Positions 25,073 to 32,861 of a stretch of DNA of 64,000 bases are shown piece after piece. Position 1 is the first letter of the stretch, and every line of letters begins with the position of its first letter. The translations under genes were made by a program, and so were the position numbers. The notes under the pieces are model-generated. The model did not search any database. It was not told where the DNA came from and worked only from the letters and a program-made list of their open reading frames with translations. Origin of the DNA: UMGS172 sp045636945 (GTDB lineage: Bacteria > Bacillota > Clostridia > Oscillospirales > Acutalibacteraceae). Location of the stretch: the NCBI GenBank assembly GCA_045636945.1, contig JAZTYO010000019.1, forward strand, positions 1 to 64,000. Reading direction: 5' to 3'.

Positions 25073-27286
25073 ATGAGTCAGATCAGAAAATTAGAGTTCA
25101 ATGCACACAAGGTTTATGAAACCACACTCGCAGGCAGACCCTTGAAGCTCGAGACCGGTATGATGTGCGGTCTTTCCAATGCTTCTATTATGGCTACCTA
25201 CGGTGACACTGCAGTTTTGTGTAACGTAACCGCATCGGCCAAGCCCCGTGAGGGTGTTGACTTCTTCCCCTTGTCGGTTGACTATGAGGAGAAGATGTAC
25301 TCCGTAGGCCGTATCCCGGGTTCTTTCCAGCGCCGTGAGTCCAGACCCTCTGAAAAGGCTATCCTCACCGGTCGTTGCATCGACCGTCCTATCCGTCCTC
25401 TTTTCCCCAAGGATATGAGAAACGATTGCTCGGTTGTTGCTACCGTTATGTCGGTTGACCCCGATTGCAGCCCCGAAGTTACCGCTATGATTGGTGTTTC
25501 TGCTGCTATCGCTATTTCGGACATCCCCTGGGACGGTCCTATCAGTGGTGTTAAGGTTGGTCTTGTTGACGGCGAAATCGTTATCAACCCCACCTTGGAG
25601 CAGAGAGCTAAGAGCGAAATGGACGTAACCGTTGCTTCTACCGGCGAGCTTGTTGCTATGATTGAGGCAGGCGGTAACGAGATCCCCGATGACCTTATGT
25701 TCGACGCTATTATGGCTGCTCACGAGGTCAACAAGGAAGTTGTTAAGTTCATCAATGGCATTGTTGCTGAAATTGGCAAGCCTAAGTTCGATTTTATCTC
25801 TAACGACCCCGATCCTGCAATTATGGCTGAGATTGAGAGTTTTTGCATTGAGGATGTTAAGAAGGCTCTTGATACCGATGATAAGAACGTTCGCGATGCT
25901 GCTTTGTTGCCTATTTACGACGCTGTTCACGAGAAGTTTGATGAGCGTTTCGAGGGCTGTGAGGCTAAGCTCGACGAGATTATGTACCTTGTTCAGAAGC
26001 ATGTTGTCCGTGCATGGCTCAAGGACGAGCATAAGCGTGTTGACGGCCGTGGTATCAACGATATCCGTCCTTTGAACGCCAAGGTTGACCTTTTGCCCAG
26101 AGTACATGGTTCAGGTATGTTTACCCGTGGTCAGACTCAGGTTTTGAGCGTTACCACTCTTGCTCCCGTAAGTGAAGCACAGAAGCTCGACGGTCTTGAT
26201 GAAGAGGTCGAGAAGAGATATATTCACCACTATAACTTCCCCTCGTACTCCGTAGGTGAAACCAAGCCCTCCCGTGGTCCCGGCCGTCGTGAGATTGGTC
26301 ACGGTGCATTGGCTGAGCGTGCTTTGTTGCCCGTTATCCCCTCGGTTGACGAGTTCCCCTATACCATTCGTGTAGTTTCCGAGGTTCTTTCCTCCAACGG
26401 TTCTACCTCGCAGGGTTCTATCTGCGGTTCAACCCTGTCGCTGATGGCAGCAGGTGTTCCCATTAAGGCTCCCGTTGCAGGTATTTCCTGCGGTCTTATC
26501 ACAGGGGACGACGGTGTTAAGGGCGACTTTATGACCATGGTTGATATTCAGGGTCTTGAGGACTTCTACGGCGATATGGACTTTAAGGTAGCAGGTACCA
26601 AGAAGGGTATCACCGCTATCCAGATGGACCTTAAGGTTCACGGTCTTACTCCCGAAATCATCAAGGAAGCATTCCAGAAGACCCACGATGCAAGAATCAA
26701 CATTCTTGACGAGATTATGCTTCCTTGTATTGCTGAGCCCCGTGCAGAGCTTTCTAAGTACGCTCCCAAGATGCTCACCATGACCATCAATCCCGAGAAG
26801 ATTGGTGACGTTATCGGTAAGCAGGGCAAGGTTATTCAGAAGTTGCAGGAACTCTTTGAGTGCGTAATCAACATCGAGGAAGATGGTCGTGTATTCATCT
26901 CTACTCTTGATACCGAAAAGGGTCAGGCAGTTATGGACGTTATCGACATTATCGCAAAGGGTCCCGAGGTTGGCGCATTCTATCAAGGTACCGTCACCAG
27001 AATTATGGAGTTCGGTGCATTCGTTGAAATCGCTCCCGGTGTTGAGGGTCTTGTTCACGTAAGCAAACTCGACGTTAAGAGAGTTGACAAGGTTGAAGAC
27101 GTTGTTACCGTTGGCGACATCATCAAGGTTAAGGTTACCGAGATTGATGACCGTGACAGAATCAACCTCTCCCGCCGTGATGCACTCGTTGAGCTCGACG
27201 GTATGACTGTTGAAGAGGGTGCAGAGGAAGGCGAGCGTCGTCCCAAGAGAGATGGCGGACGTTCCGGATTCAGAGGCAGAAGATAA
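25073..27286 (+). CDS. pnp: Polyribonucleotide nucleotidyltransferase (PNPase)
   Basis: A 737-residue 3'-5' phosphorolytic exoribonuclease. Two RNase PH-type domains (about 10-220 and 310-540) flank a helical linker; SNGSTSQGSICGSTLSLMAAG and GDFMTMVDIQGLEDFYGDMDFKVAG mark the catalytic second domain. KH (MTINPEKIGDVIGKQGKVI) and S1 (YQGTVTRIMEFGAFVEIAPG) domains follow. The ATG at 25073 has GGAAGGTG 8 bases before it; an in-frame ATG at 25055 lies within the A/T-rich stretch before that site. The Arg/Gly tail is typical of PNPases. Confidence 0.97.
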   Translation: MSQIRKLEFNAHKVYETTLAGRPLKLETGMMCGLSNASIMATYGDTAVLCNVTASAKPREGVDFFPLSVDYEEKMYSVGRIPGSFQRRESRPSEKAILTGRCIDRPIRPLFPKDMRNDCSVVATVMSVDPDCSPEVTAMIGVSAAIAISDIPWDGPISGVKVGLVDGEIVINPTLEQRAKSEMDVTVASTGELVAMIEAGGNEIPDDLMFDAIMAAHEVNKEVVKFINGIVAEIGKPKFDFISNDPDPAIMAEIESFCIEDVKKALDTDDKNVRDAALLPIYDAVHEKFDERFEGCEAKLDEIMYLVQKHVVRAWLKDEHKRVDGRGINDIRPLNAKVDLLPRVHGSGMFTRGQTQVLSVTTLAPVSEAQKLDGLDEEVEKRYIHHYNFPSYSVGETKPSRGPGRREIGHGALAERALLPVIPSVDEFPYTIRVVSEVLSSNGSTSQGSICGSTLSLMAAGVPIKAPVAGISCGLITGDDGVKGDFMTMVDIQGLEDFYGDMDFKVAGTKKGITAIQMDLKVHGLTPEIIKEAFQKTHDARINILDEIMLPCIAEPRAELSKYAPKMLTMTINPEKIGDVIGKQGKVIQKLQELFECVINIEEDGRVFISTLDTEKGQAVMDVIDIIAKGPEVGAFYQGTVTRIMEFGAFVEIAPGVEGLVHVSKLDVKRVDKVEDVVTVGDIIKVKVTEIDDRDRINLSRRDALVELDGMTVEEGAEEGERRPKRDGGRSGFRGRR

Positions 27287-27309
27287 TTTAAGCCAAATAA
27301 AATAAATTA

Positions 27310-27338
27310 AGCGGATGGTGAAAGCCATCCGCTTTTTT
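27310..27338 (+). terminator. Terminator of pnp
   Basis: AGCGGATGG/CCATCCGCT (27310-27333) with a 6-base loop and six T's. Confidence 0.9.
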
Positions 27339-27365
27339 GTAGGGGCGTACCTATGTGTACGCCCG
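27339..27365 (+). repeat. GGGGCG-type palindromic repeat
   Basis: GTAGGGGCGTAC and GTACGCCCG are inverted around CTATGT, directly after the pnp terminator. Same design as the unit before ruvX (17267-17290). Confidence 0.55.
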
Positions 27366-27398
27366 ATATAGAAAAAATAAAATCAGAGTAGGTTTTTA

Positions 27399-27926
27399 CT
27401 ATATTCCAAAGCTACCTGTCAACGGGTCTTGAAAAAGAGGTATCTTGGGTGGTGAAAAGGTGAAAATGATAAACGCAAGACCAATAAAACCGATAATCAC
27501 CAATGCAACCTTTGAGGATAGTCGGCAAAAGCGGTTATTCTTGAACAATAAAGCTTCAGATATAAAGGCGACGGCAGTGGCTATGAAGAAAATGGTAATG
27601 TTGAACCAATCGGCCGATACCCCCAAAGCACCTGTGTAGGTGTAGTAAAGAACGGGAATGACCACAAGACCTAATATAAAGCCAACAAGCTTTACACACC
27701 AAAAATGTTCAACGTTTTTCTTTAAAAAATGGCCTTCAAAGATAGCAAATGCCAGCAAAGGAACGTACAACAACTTCATATGCTCCCAAATCGATTCATT
27801 AACTGCCGAAAACAGTCCCGAAACAACGCTTTGGTTAGTCCAATCGTATAAAAAGTGCAACAACGTTCCTGTAACCGATACAAAGATAAAACCAATAAAC
27901 TGCCAAAATCCTATACTTTTCCTCAC
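27399..27926 (-). CDS. DUF6512-family membrane protein
   Basis: A 175-residue membrane protein with about five hydrophobic helices and the NESIWEHMKLLYVP motif of the DUF6512 family. No enzymatic function is known for the family. The start is GTG at 27926, with GAGGTG spaced 6 bases upstream; the longer frame to 28022 runs through a terminator hairpin for the neighbour and is rejected. It lies downstream of the MFS gene, but a terminator at 27980-28010 separates them. Confidence 0.7.
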   Translation of the reverse strand: MRKSIGFWQFIGFIFVSVTGTLLHFLYDWTNQSVVSGLFSAVNESIWEHMKLLYVPLLAFAIFEGHFLKKNVEHFWCVKLVGFILGLVVIPVLYYTYTGALGVSADWFNITIFFIATAVAFISEALLFKNNRFCRLSSKVALVIIGFIGLAFIIFTFSPPKIPLFQDPLTGSFGI

Positions 27927-27979
27927 ATATAACACCTCATAAAAAGTATATGCATTTATATAAAGGTTATGAGGTATAA

Positions 27980-28010
27980 AAAACACCTTGCTGTGAGCAA
28001 GGTGTTTTTT
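27980..28010 (-). terminator. Terminator of the MFS transporter gene
   Basis: Minus strand stem AAACACCTTGCT/AGCAAGGTGTTT (27981-28007) with a 3-base loop, followed by TTTTATA. It starts 12 bases past the MFS stop. Confidence 0.85.
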
Positions 28011-28018
28011 GATTTTTA

Positions 28019-29239
28019 TCAAGGCTTGCGGATAGTGAAATTGAGCACCAATGCGGCAAAGGCAAGCACCAACATCATAATAAACGGTGAAGTATATCCG
28101 CCGAACGAAAGCATAAGCTTATTACTGCCCATAGCAATAAACGCTGCAACTATAAGGTTGAAGTTGGTCAAACTGTAGTTGACCGAAAAGTGCTTTTGAC
28201 CGTAGAAACTGGAGGTAAATGCTGACGTGACGGTAGGACAGGAGCCGTAACTCACACCCGTCAAGCAAAGACCGACGATACACAAGGGCAACGAGTGAAC
28301 CGCAACCGCAGCAAGCGTAACACCTGCAGCAATAATGGTTACAACATTGGCCGAAATCATTGTGGTACGACGACCTAACGTATCGTAAACGGCACCCGTA
28401 AGCACACGTCCAAAGCCATTGCAGACCGACAAAACACCGACCAAGGTGGTGGCAAGAGTAGGTGCTGCATCAACTGAAATCATAAGGTCACGTGCAAAGC
28501 TGATGACCGAATTTCCAACGGCGGTAATAAACGCCATACATACGAATGCTCTCCAAAAAGTAAAGCTTTTGAGCATTTCGGCGGTAGAAAAATCGCGAGT
28601 TTCAAAATTCTCCTGTTTTGCAAGCTTGGAGGCTTTAGGTTGGGGTAAAACGACGTTGTTGTCGGGTCGGCGGAGAATCAAACCTGCAAGAATCAACACA
28701 ACGGCAATAACAACACCGAGAATGATAAAGGTATTACTCCAACCGAGCGAAGCGTTTTCGAACATCAGGCTGATAAGATTGCCAAGCATCAGGGTGCTAA
28801 CGCCGAATCCCATCATAAGACAACCCGAGCAAAGCCCCTTGCGCTCGGGGAACCACCCAGCTACCGTCGAAACGGTGACGTTATACGAGATACCGATACC
28901 CGTTCCTGCAAGAACGGCATAGGCTATGTATAAAAGATATAGCTTGTCAGCCGTCAAAAGACCCGTAACGGTAAAACCGATACCAACAAGCAGACCCGCT
29001 ATAATAAGCGTGAATCTCGGTCCAATTTTTTTGGCAATCAAGCTTCCGAAAAATGCACCAAGACAGAAGAAACACATTGCAAGCGTAAAATTCAGAGCAA
29101 GAGATGAATCATCCCATTTGAATTCCTCTTTAAACGGCACCTTCAAAATAGACCATGCATATAAAATGCCTGAAAAAAGCATCGTGAAAACGCCGACGGC
29201 AAGGTAAAACCACCGTATGCGGCATATATTTTCAATCAT
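28019..29239 (-). CDS. MFS transporter, OFA (oxalate/formate antiporter-like) family
   Basis: A 406-residue secondary transporter with twelve predicted helices. ILYAWSILKVPFKEEF at the first loop, GIGISYNVTVSTVAGWFPERKGLCSGCLMMGFG and GFGRVLTGAVYDTLGRR match the oxalate/formate-antiporter group of MFS (TC 2.A.1.11). Substrate is uncertain: members move oxalate, formate, lactate or other carboxylates. The ATG at 29239 is preceded by AAGGAG at 7 bases. Monocistronic, with its own promoter and terminator. Confidence 0.88.
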   Translation of the reverse strand: MIENICRIRWFYLAVGVFTMLFSGILYAWSILKVPFKEEFKWDDSSLALNFTLAMCFFCLGAFFGSLIAKKIGPRFTLIIAGLLVGIGFTVTGLLTADKLYLLYIAYAVLAGTGIGISYNVTVSTVAGWFPERKGLCSGCLMMGFGVSTLMLGNLISLMFENASLGWSNTFIILGVVIAVVLILAGLILRRPDNNVVLPQPKASKLAKQENFETRDFSTAEMLKSFTFWRAFVCMAFITAVGNSVISFARDLMISVDAAPTLATTLVGVLSVCNGFGRVLTGAVYDTLGRRTTMISANVVTIIAAGVTLAAVAVHSLPLCIVGLCLTGVSYGSCPTVTSAFTSSFYGQKHFSVNYSLTNFNLIVAAFIAMGSNKLMLSFGGYTSPFIMMLVLAFAALVLNFTIRKP

Positions 29240-29269
29240 TACATTTCTCCTTAATTTCAAGTTCACAAT

Positions 29270-29298
29270 AGTATAGCATACCTTTGAAGAAATTTCAA
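29270..29298 (-). promoter_or_regulatory. Promoter of the MFS gene
   Basis: Minus strand: TTGAAA (29293-29298), 17-base spacer ending TGC (extended -10), TATACT (29270-29275). Confidence 0.65.
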
Positions 29299-29358
29299 GC
29301 GACTTGTATTTTGTGGGATAGAGAACAAAATAAATTAATGTCGGAAGTTAAAAACACT

Positions 29359-29386
29359 TTGATTTTTAATAATTGTGTGTTATAAT
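29359..29386 (+). promoter_or_regulatory. Promoter of secA
   Basis: TTGATT (29359-29364), 16-base spacer, TATAAT (29381-29386), about 67 bases before the ATG. Divergent from the MFS promoter. Confidence 0.6.
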
Positions 29387-29452
29387 ATATCTTATATAGT
29401 TGTACGAATCGGCAGTTTCGCCTAATACATATCCTAAGGAGATATTTTCAAA

Positions 29453-32179
29453 ATGGGTTTACTTCAAAAACTTTTCGGAAATTACAGTGAAAAGGAAATC
29501 AAGCGTATAAGACCTTTGCAGGAGCAGGTTTTGTCGTTGGAAGAAAAATATGCCGCAATGAGCGACGACGAACTTAAGGGTATGACCGAAAGACTTAAAG
29601 CACAGCTTAAAGAGGGCAAGCCGTTGGATGCGATCTTGCCCGATGCTTTTGCCGTTTGCCGAGAGGCAAGTTGGCGTGTGCTTTCGATGAAACACTTTCC
29701 CGTTCAGATTCTTGGCGGTATTATACTGCACCAAGGCCGTATCAGTGAGATGCGTACCGGTGAAGGTAAGACCCTTGTTGCTACCTTGCCTGCATACCTT
29801 AACGCCTTGACCGAAAAGGGTGTTCATATTGTCACGGTCAACGATTATCTTGCCCGTCGCGACAGCGAATGGATGGGTAAGGTTTACAGCTTCTTAGGCC
29901 TTTCCGTTGGACTTGTTGTTCCCGGTATGTCCAACGAGGAGAAAAAGGCTGCATACAATGCTGATATTACCTACTGCACCAATAACGAGCTTGGCTTCGA
30001 CTACCTTCGTGACAATATGGTTATTTACAAGGAACAGAGGGTACAGAGAGGTCACAATTTTGCCATCGTTGACGAGGTCGACTCTATCCTCATTGATGAG
30101 GCGAGAACTCCTCTTATCATTTCGGGCAAGGGTGATAAATCGTCCGACCTTTATGTTTCGGCTAACAAGTTTGCTCGTTCGTTAAAATGTGTCCGTATTC
30201 GTGAAACCGACGATAAAAAGACCGATGCAGAGCAGAATATCGACGGCGATTACGTTGTCGACGAAAAGGCCAAAACCTGTACCTTGACCCCTCAGGGTGT
30301 TGAAAAGGCTGAGGCTTACTTTAACATTGAAAACCTTAACGACCCCGAAAATATAACCGTTTCGCATCATATTCAGCAGGCAATCCGTGCCTACGGTATT
30401 ATGAAGCGTGACGTCGACTACGTTGTTAAGGATGGCGAGGTGCTTATCGTTGACGAGTTTACAGGTCGTATTATGTACGGACGTCGTTACAACGAAGGCT
30501 TGCATCAGGCTATCGAGGCCAAGGAAGGTGTCAAAATCGCCCACGAGTCGAGAACCCTTGCAACCATTACTTTTCAGAATTTCTTCCGTTTGTACGACAA
30601 GCTTTCGGGTATGACGGGTACTGCTATGACCGAGGAAACCGAGTTCCAGCAGATATATAAGCTTGACGTTGTTGAAATTCCGACCAATAAGCCCGTTATC
30701 CGTGAGGATATGGATGACGTTATCTATAAGACCGAGAGGGCAAAGTTCAATGCCGTTATCGAAAACATTGTTGAGTGCCACGAAAAGGGTCAGCCTGTGC
30801 TGGTTGGTACAATTTCTATTGAGAAATCCGAGGCTTTAAGTGCTTTACTTCGCAAGAAAGGCATCAAGCACAACGTCCTCAATGCAAAATACCACGACAA
30901 GGAAGCCGAGATTATCGCTCAGGCAGGTAAGTTCGGTGCCGTTACCATTGCCACCAATATGGCAGGACGTGGTACCGATATTATGCTTGGCGGTAATGCC
31001 GAGTACCTTGCAAAATCCGAACTTCGCAAATTGGGTTATTCCGAGGAACTTATTTCGGCGGCCACCGGTTTTGCCGAAACCGACGATGCCGATATTTTGA
31101 GGGCTCGTGAGGAGTATCATAAGTTCCATAATGAGTTCAAGGCCGAAATCGAGCCCGAAGCCGAAAAGGTTCGCGAGGTAGGCGGATTGTTTATTATAGG
31201 TACCGAACGTCACGAGTCCAGACGTATCGACAATCAGTTGAGAGGTCGTGCAGGTCGTCAGGGAGACCCCGGCGCAAGCCGTTTCTTCGTATCGCTTGAG
31301 GATGACCTTATGCGACTTTTCGGCGGAGAGCGTATCTATAATATGATGAACATGCTGAGGGTCGACGAGAATATGCCTATCGAAACGGGTATACTCACAA
31401 AGTCTATCGAAAGTGCTCAGCAACGTATTGAGGGACGCAACTTCGGTATCCGTAAGAACGTACTTGATTACGACGACGTTATGAACAAACAGCGTGAGCT
31501 TATCTACACACAGCGTAACCGTGTGCTTGACGGTGAGGATATCAAGGATACCGTCCGCAAGATGGTAAGCGATACCATTGAGTCGGCTGTCGGCACCTAT
31601 CTTACAACCGACATTCCCGATGATTGGAATCTTGACGGTTTGAGAGATTATTTCCGCGGTTGGCTTTGCGGTGAGAACGACCTTAAATTCACCGTTGAAG
31701 AGCTTAATAAGGTTGACCGCGACGATATCACCGAGCAGTTAAAGACCAAGGCTGAGGAATTGCTTGACCGCAAGGAAGAGGAGTACGGCTCTGAGCTTAT
31801 GCGTGAGATTGAACGTGTAATGCTTCTCAGAAGCGTTGATACCCATTGGATGGACCATATCGATGCAATGGATGAACTCAGACAAGGTATCGGTCTTCGT
31901 GCCTACGGTCAGCATAACCCTGTTGTCGAATACCGTAACGAGGGTTATGATATGTTCAGTGCTATGACCGATTCTATCCGTGAGGATACCACCAAAATGG
32001 TCATCTGTGCGAGGGTTCGCCGTAAGGATGAGGAGCCTAAACGCGAAAAGGTTGCCGAAGAGGAAAAGACCGACAAGAATACCACCGTCAGAGGTAAGGG
32101 TGTTGTCAGCAAAAATGCTCCCTGCCCCTGCGGAAGCGGTCTTAAATACAAGCGTTGCTGTGGAAAGGATATAGACTGA
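29453..32179 (+). CDS. secA: Preprotein translocase ATPase SecA
   Basis: A 908-residue motor that drives proteins through SecYEG. MRTGEGKTLVATLPAYLNAL (Walker A), VDEVDSILIDEARTPLIISG (Walker B), TNMAGRGTDI and QLRGRAGRQGDPG (helicase motifs) are all present. The C-terminus has the Zn-binding CPCGSGLKYKRCCG, which binds SecB or ribosomes in other bacteria. AAGGAG precedes the ATG. Its stop overlaps the DUF1643 gene by one base. Confidence 0.98.
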   Translation: MGLLQKLFGNYSEKEIKRIRPLQEQVLSLEEKYAAMSDDELKGMTERLKAQLKEGKPLDAILPDAFAVCREASWRVLSMKHFPVQILGGIILHQGRISEMRTGEGKTLVATLPAYLNALTEKGVHIVTVNDYLARRDSEWMGKVYSFLGLSVGLVVPGMSNEEKKAAYNADITYCTNNELGFDYLRDNMVIYKEQRVQRGHNFAIVDEVDSILIDEARTPLIISGKGDKSSDLYVSANKFARSLKCVRIRETDDKKTDAEQNIDGDYVVDEKAKTCTLTPQGVEKAEAYFNIENLNDPENITVSHHIQQAIRAYGIMKRDVDYVVKDGEVLIVDEFTGRIMYGRRYNEGLHQAIEAKEGVKIAHESRTLATITFQNFFRLYDKLSGMTGTAMTEETEFQQIYKLDVVEIPTNKPVIREDMDDVIYKTERAKFNAVIENIVECHEKGQPVLVGTISIEKSEALSALLRKKGIKHNVLNAKYHDKEAEIIAQAGKFGAVTIATNMAGRGTDIMLGGNAEYLAKSELRKLGYSEELISAATGFAETDDADILRAREEYHKFHNEFKAEIEPEAEKVREVGGLFIIGTERHESRRIDNQLRGRAGRQGDPGASRFFVSLEDDLMRLFGGERIYNMMNMLRVDENMPIETGILTKSIESAQQRIEGRNFGIRKNVLDYDDVMNKQRELIYTQRNRVLDGEDIKDTVRKMVSDTIESAVGTYLTTDIPDDWNLDGLRDYFRGWLCGENDLKFTVEELNKVDRDDITEQLKTKAEELLDRKEEEYGSELMREIERVMLLRSVDTHWMDHIDAMDELRQGIGLRAYGQHNPVVEYRNEGYDMFSAMTDSIREDTTKMVICARVRRKDEEPKREKVAEEEKTDKNTTVRGKGVVSKNAPCPCGSGLKYKRCCGKDID

Positions 32180-32805
32180 TGCATATTCCGTCAGGTGTTT
32201 CCCAAAGTGTTGAGATTCTGTCATTCCAAGAGGCGTTGGATGAAGAAAATACGGCACAGCACGATTATGATGCAACCAAGTGGCTGTACGTTCCGTGCAA
32301 GTATTCCGAGTACCGTTATATATTGGGGACAAGAGGCAAGAATCCGCTTATTTGCATTGGTATAAACCCCTCGACTGCCGAGCCCGACAACCTTGACAAT
32401 ACGCTCAAAAGTGTAGAGCGTATTGCGATACATAACGGCTATGACTCGTTTATAATGTTCAACGTTTATCCTCAAAGGGCTACCAATCCCGATGATATGG
32501 ACCCCAATTTTAATTCACTTATGCACGAGGAAAATATGAAGGCGTTTGAGTATATTCTGTCGTCTTACGGTGACGGCTTGAAACCTGCTGTATGGGCTGC
32601 CTGGGGTACTATAATCGAAAAACGTCCGTATTTAAAGGATTGCGTTAAGGATATGATTGTCCGAGGTGAGAGGTTTGGTGCAGTGTGGTACACCGCAGGT
32701 GCAAGGTCCAAGGCCAAAGGCCACCCGCATCATCCGTTGTACTTGAAGAAAGACAGTACGACCGACCGTTTTGAGGATATACTTCAATATCTTGATAGTT
32801 TGTAA
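32179..32805 (+). CDS. DUF1643 domain-containing protein
   Basis: A 208-residue protein with the DUF1643 pattern: YRYILGTRGKNPLICIGINPSTAE near the N-terminus, NGYDSFIMFNVYPQRATNPDDMD in the middle and KGHPHHPLYL near the end. The family is of unknown function and often near mobile or phage-related genes, though here it is coupled to secA. It starts on the last base of the secA stop (TGATG). A longer frame from 32155 lies inside secA. Confidence 0.85.
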   Translation: MHIPSGVSQSVEILSFQEALDEENTAQHDYDATKWLYVPCKYSEYRYILGTRGKNPLICIGINPSTAEPDNLDNTLKSVERIAIHNGYDSFIMFNVYPQRATNPDDMDPNFNSLMHEENMKAFEYILSSYGDGLKPAVWAAWGTIIEKRPYLKDCVKDMIVRGERFGAVWYTAGARSKAKGHPHHPLYLKKDSTTDRFEDILQYLDSL

Positions 32806-32812
32806 CAAATTA

Positions 32813-32849
32813 AAAACGGAGACGCTTCTGTATGAAGTGTCTCCGTTTT
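32813..32849 (+). terminator. Bidirectional terminator between convergent genes
   Basis: AAAACGGAGAC (32813-32823) pairs with GTCTCCGTTTT (32839-32849), with an inner CTTC/GAAG pairing. It serves the secA operon and the convergent LTA-synthase-like gene. Confidence 0.85.
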
Positions 32850-32861
32850 GCTTATATCATA

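Noticed and set aside
25091..26107. 338-codon minus-strand frame inside pnp
   Set aside because: Shadow of pnp; no motif or start signal.
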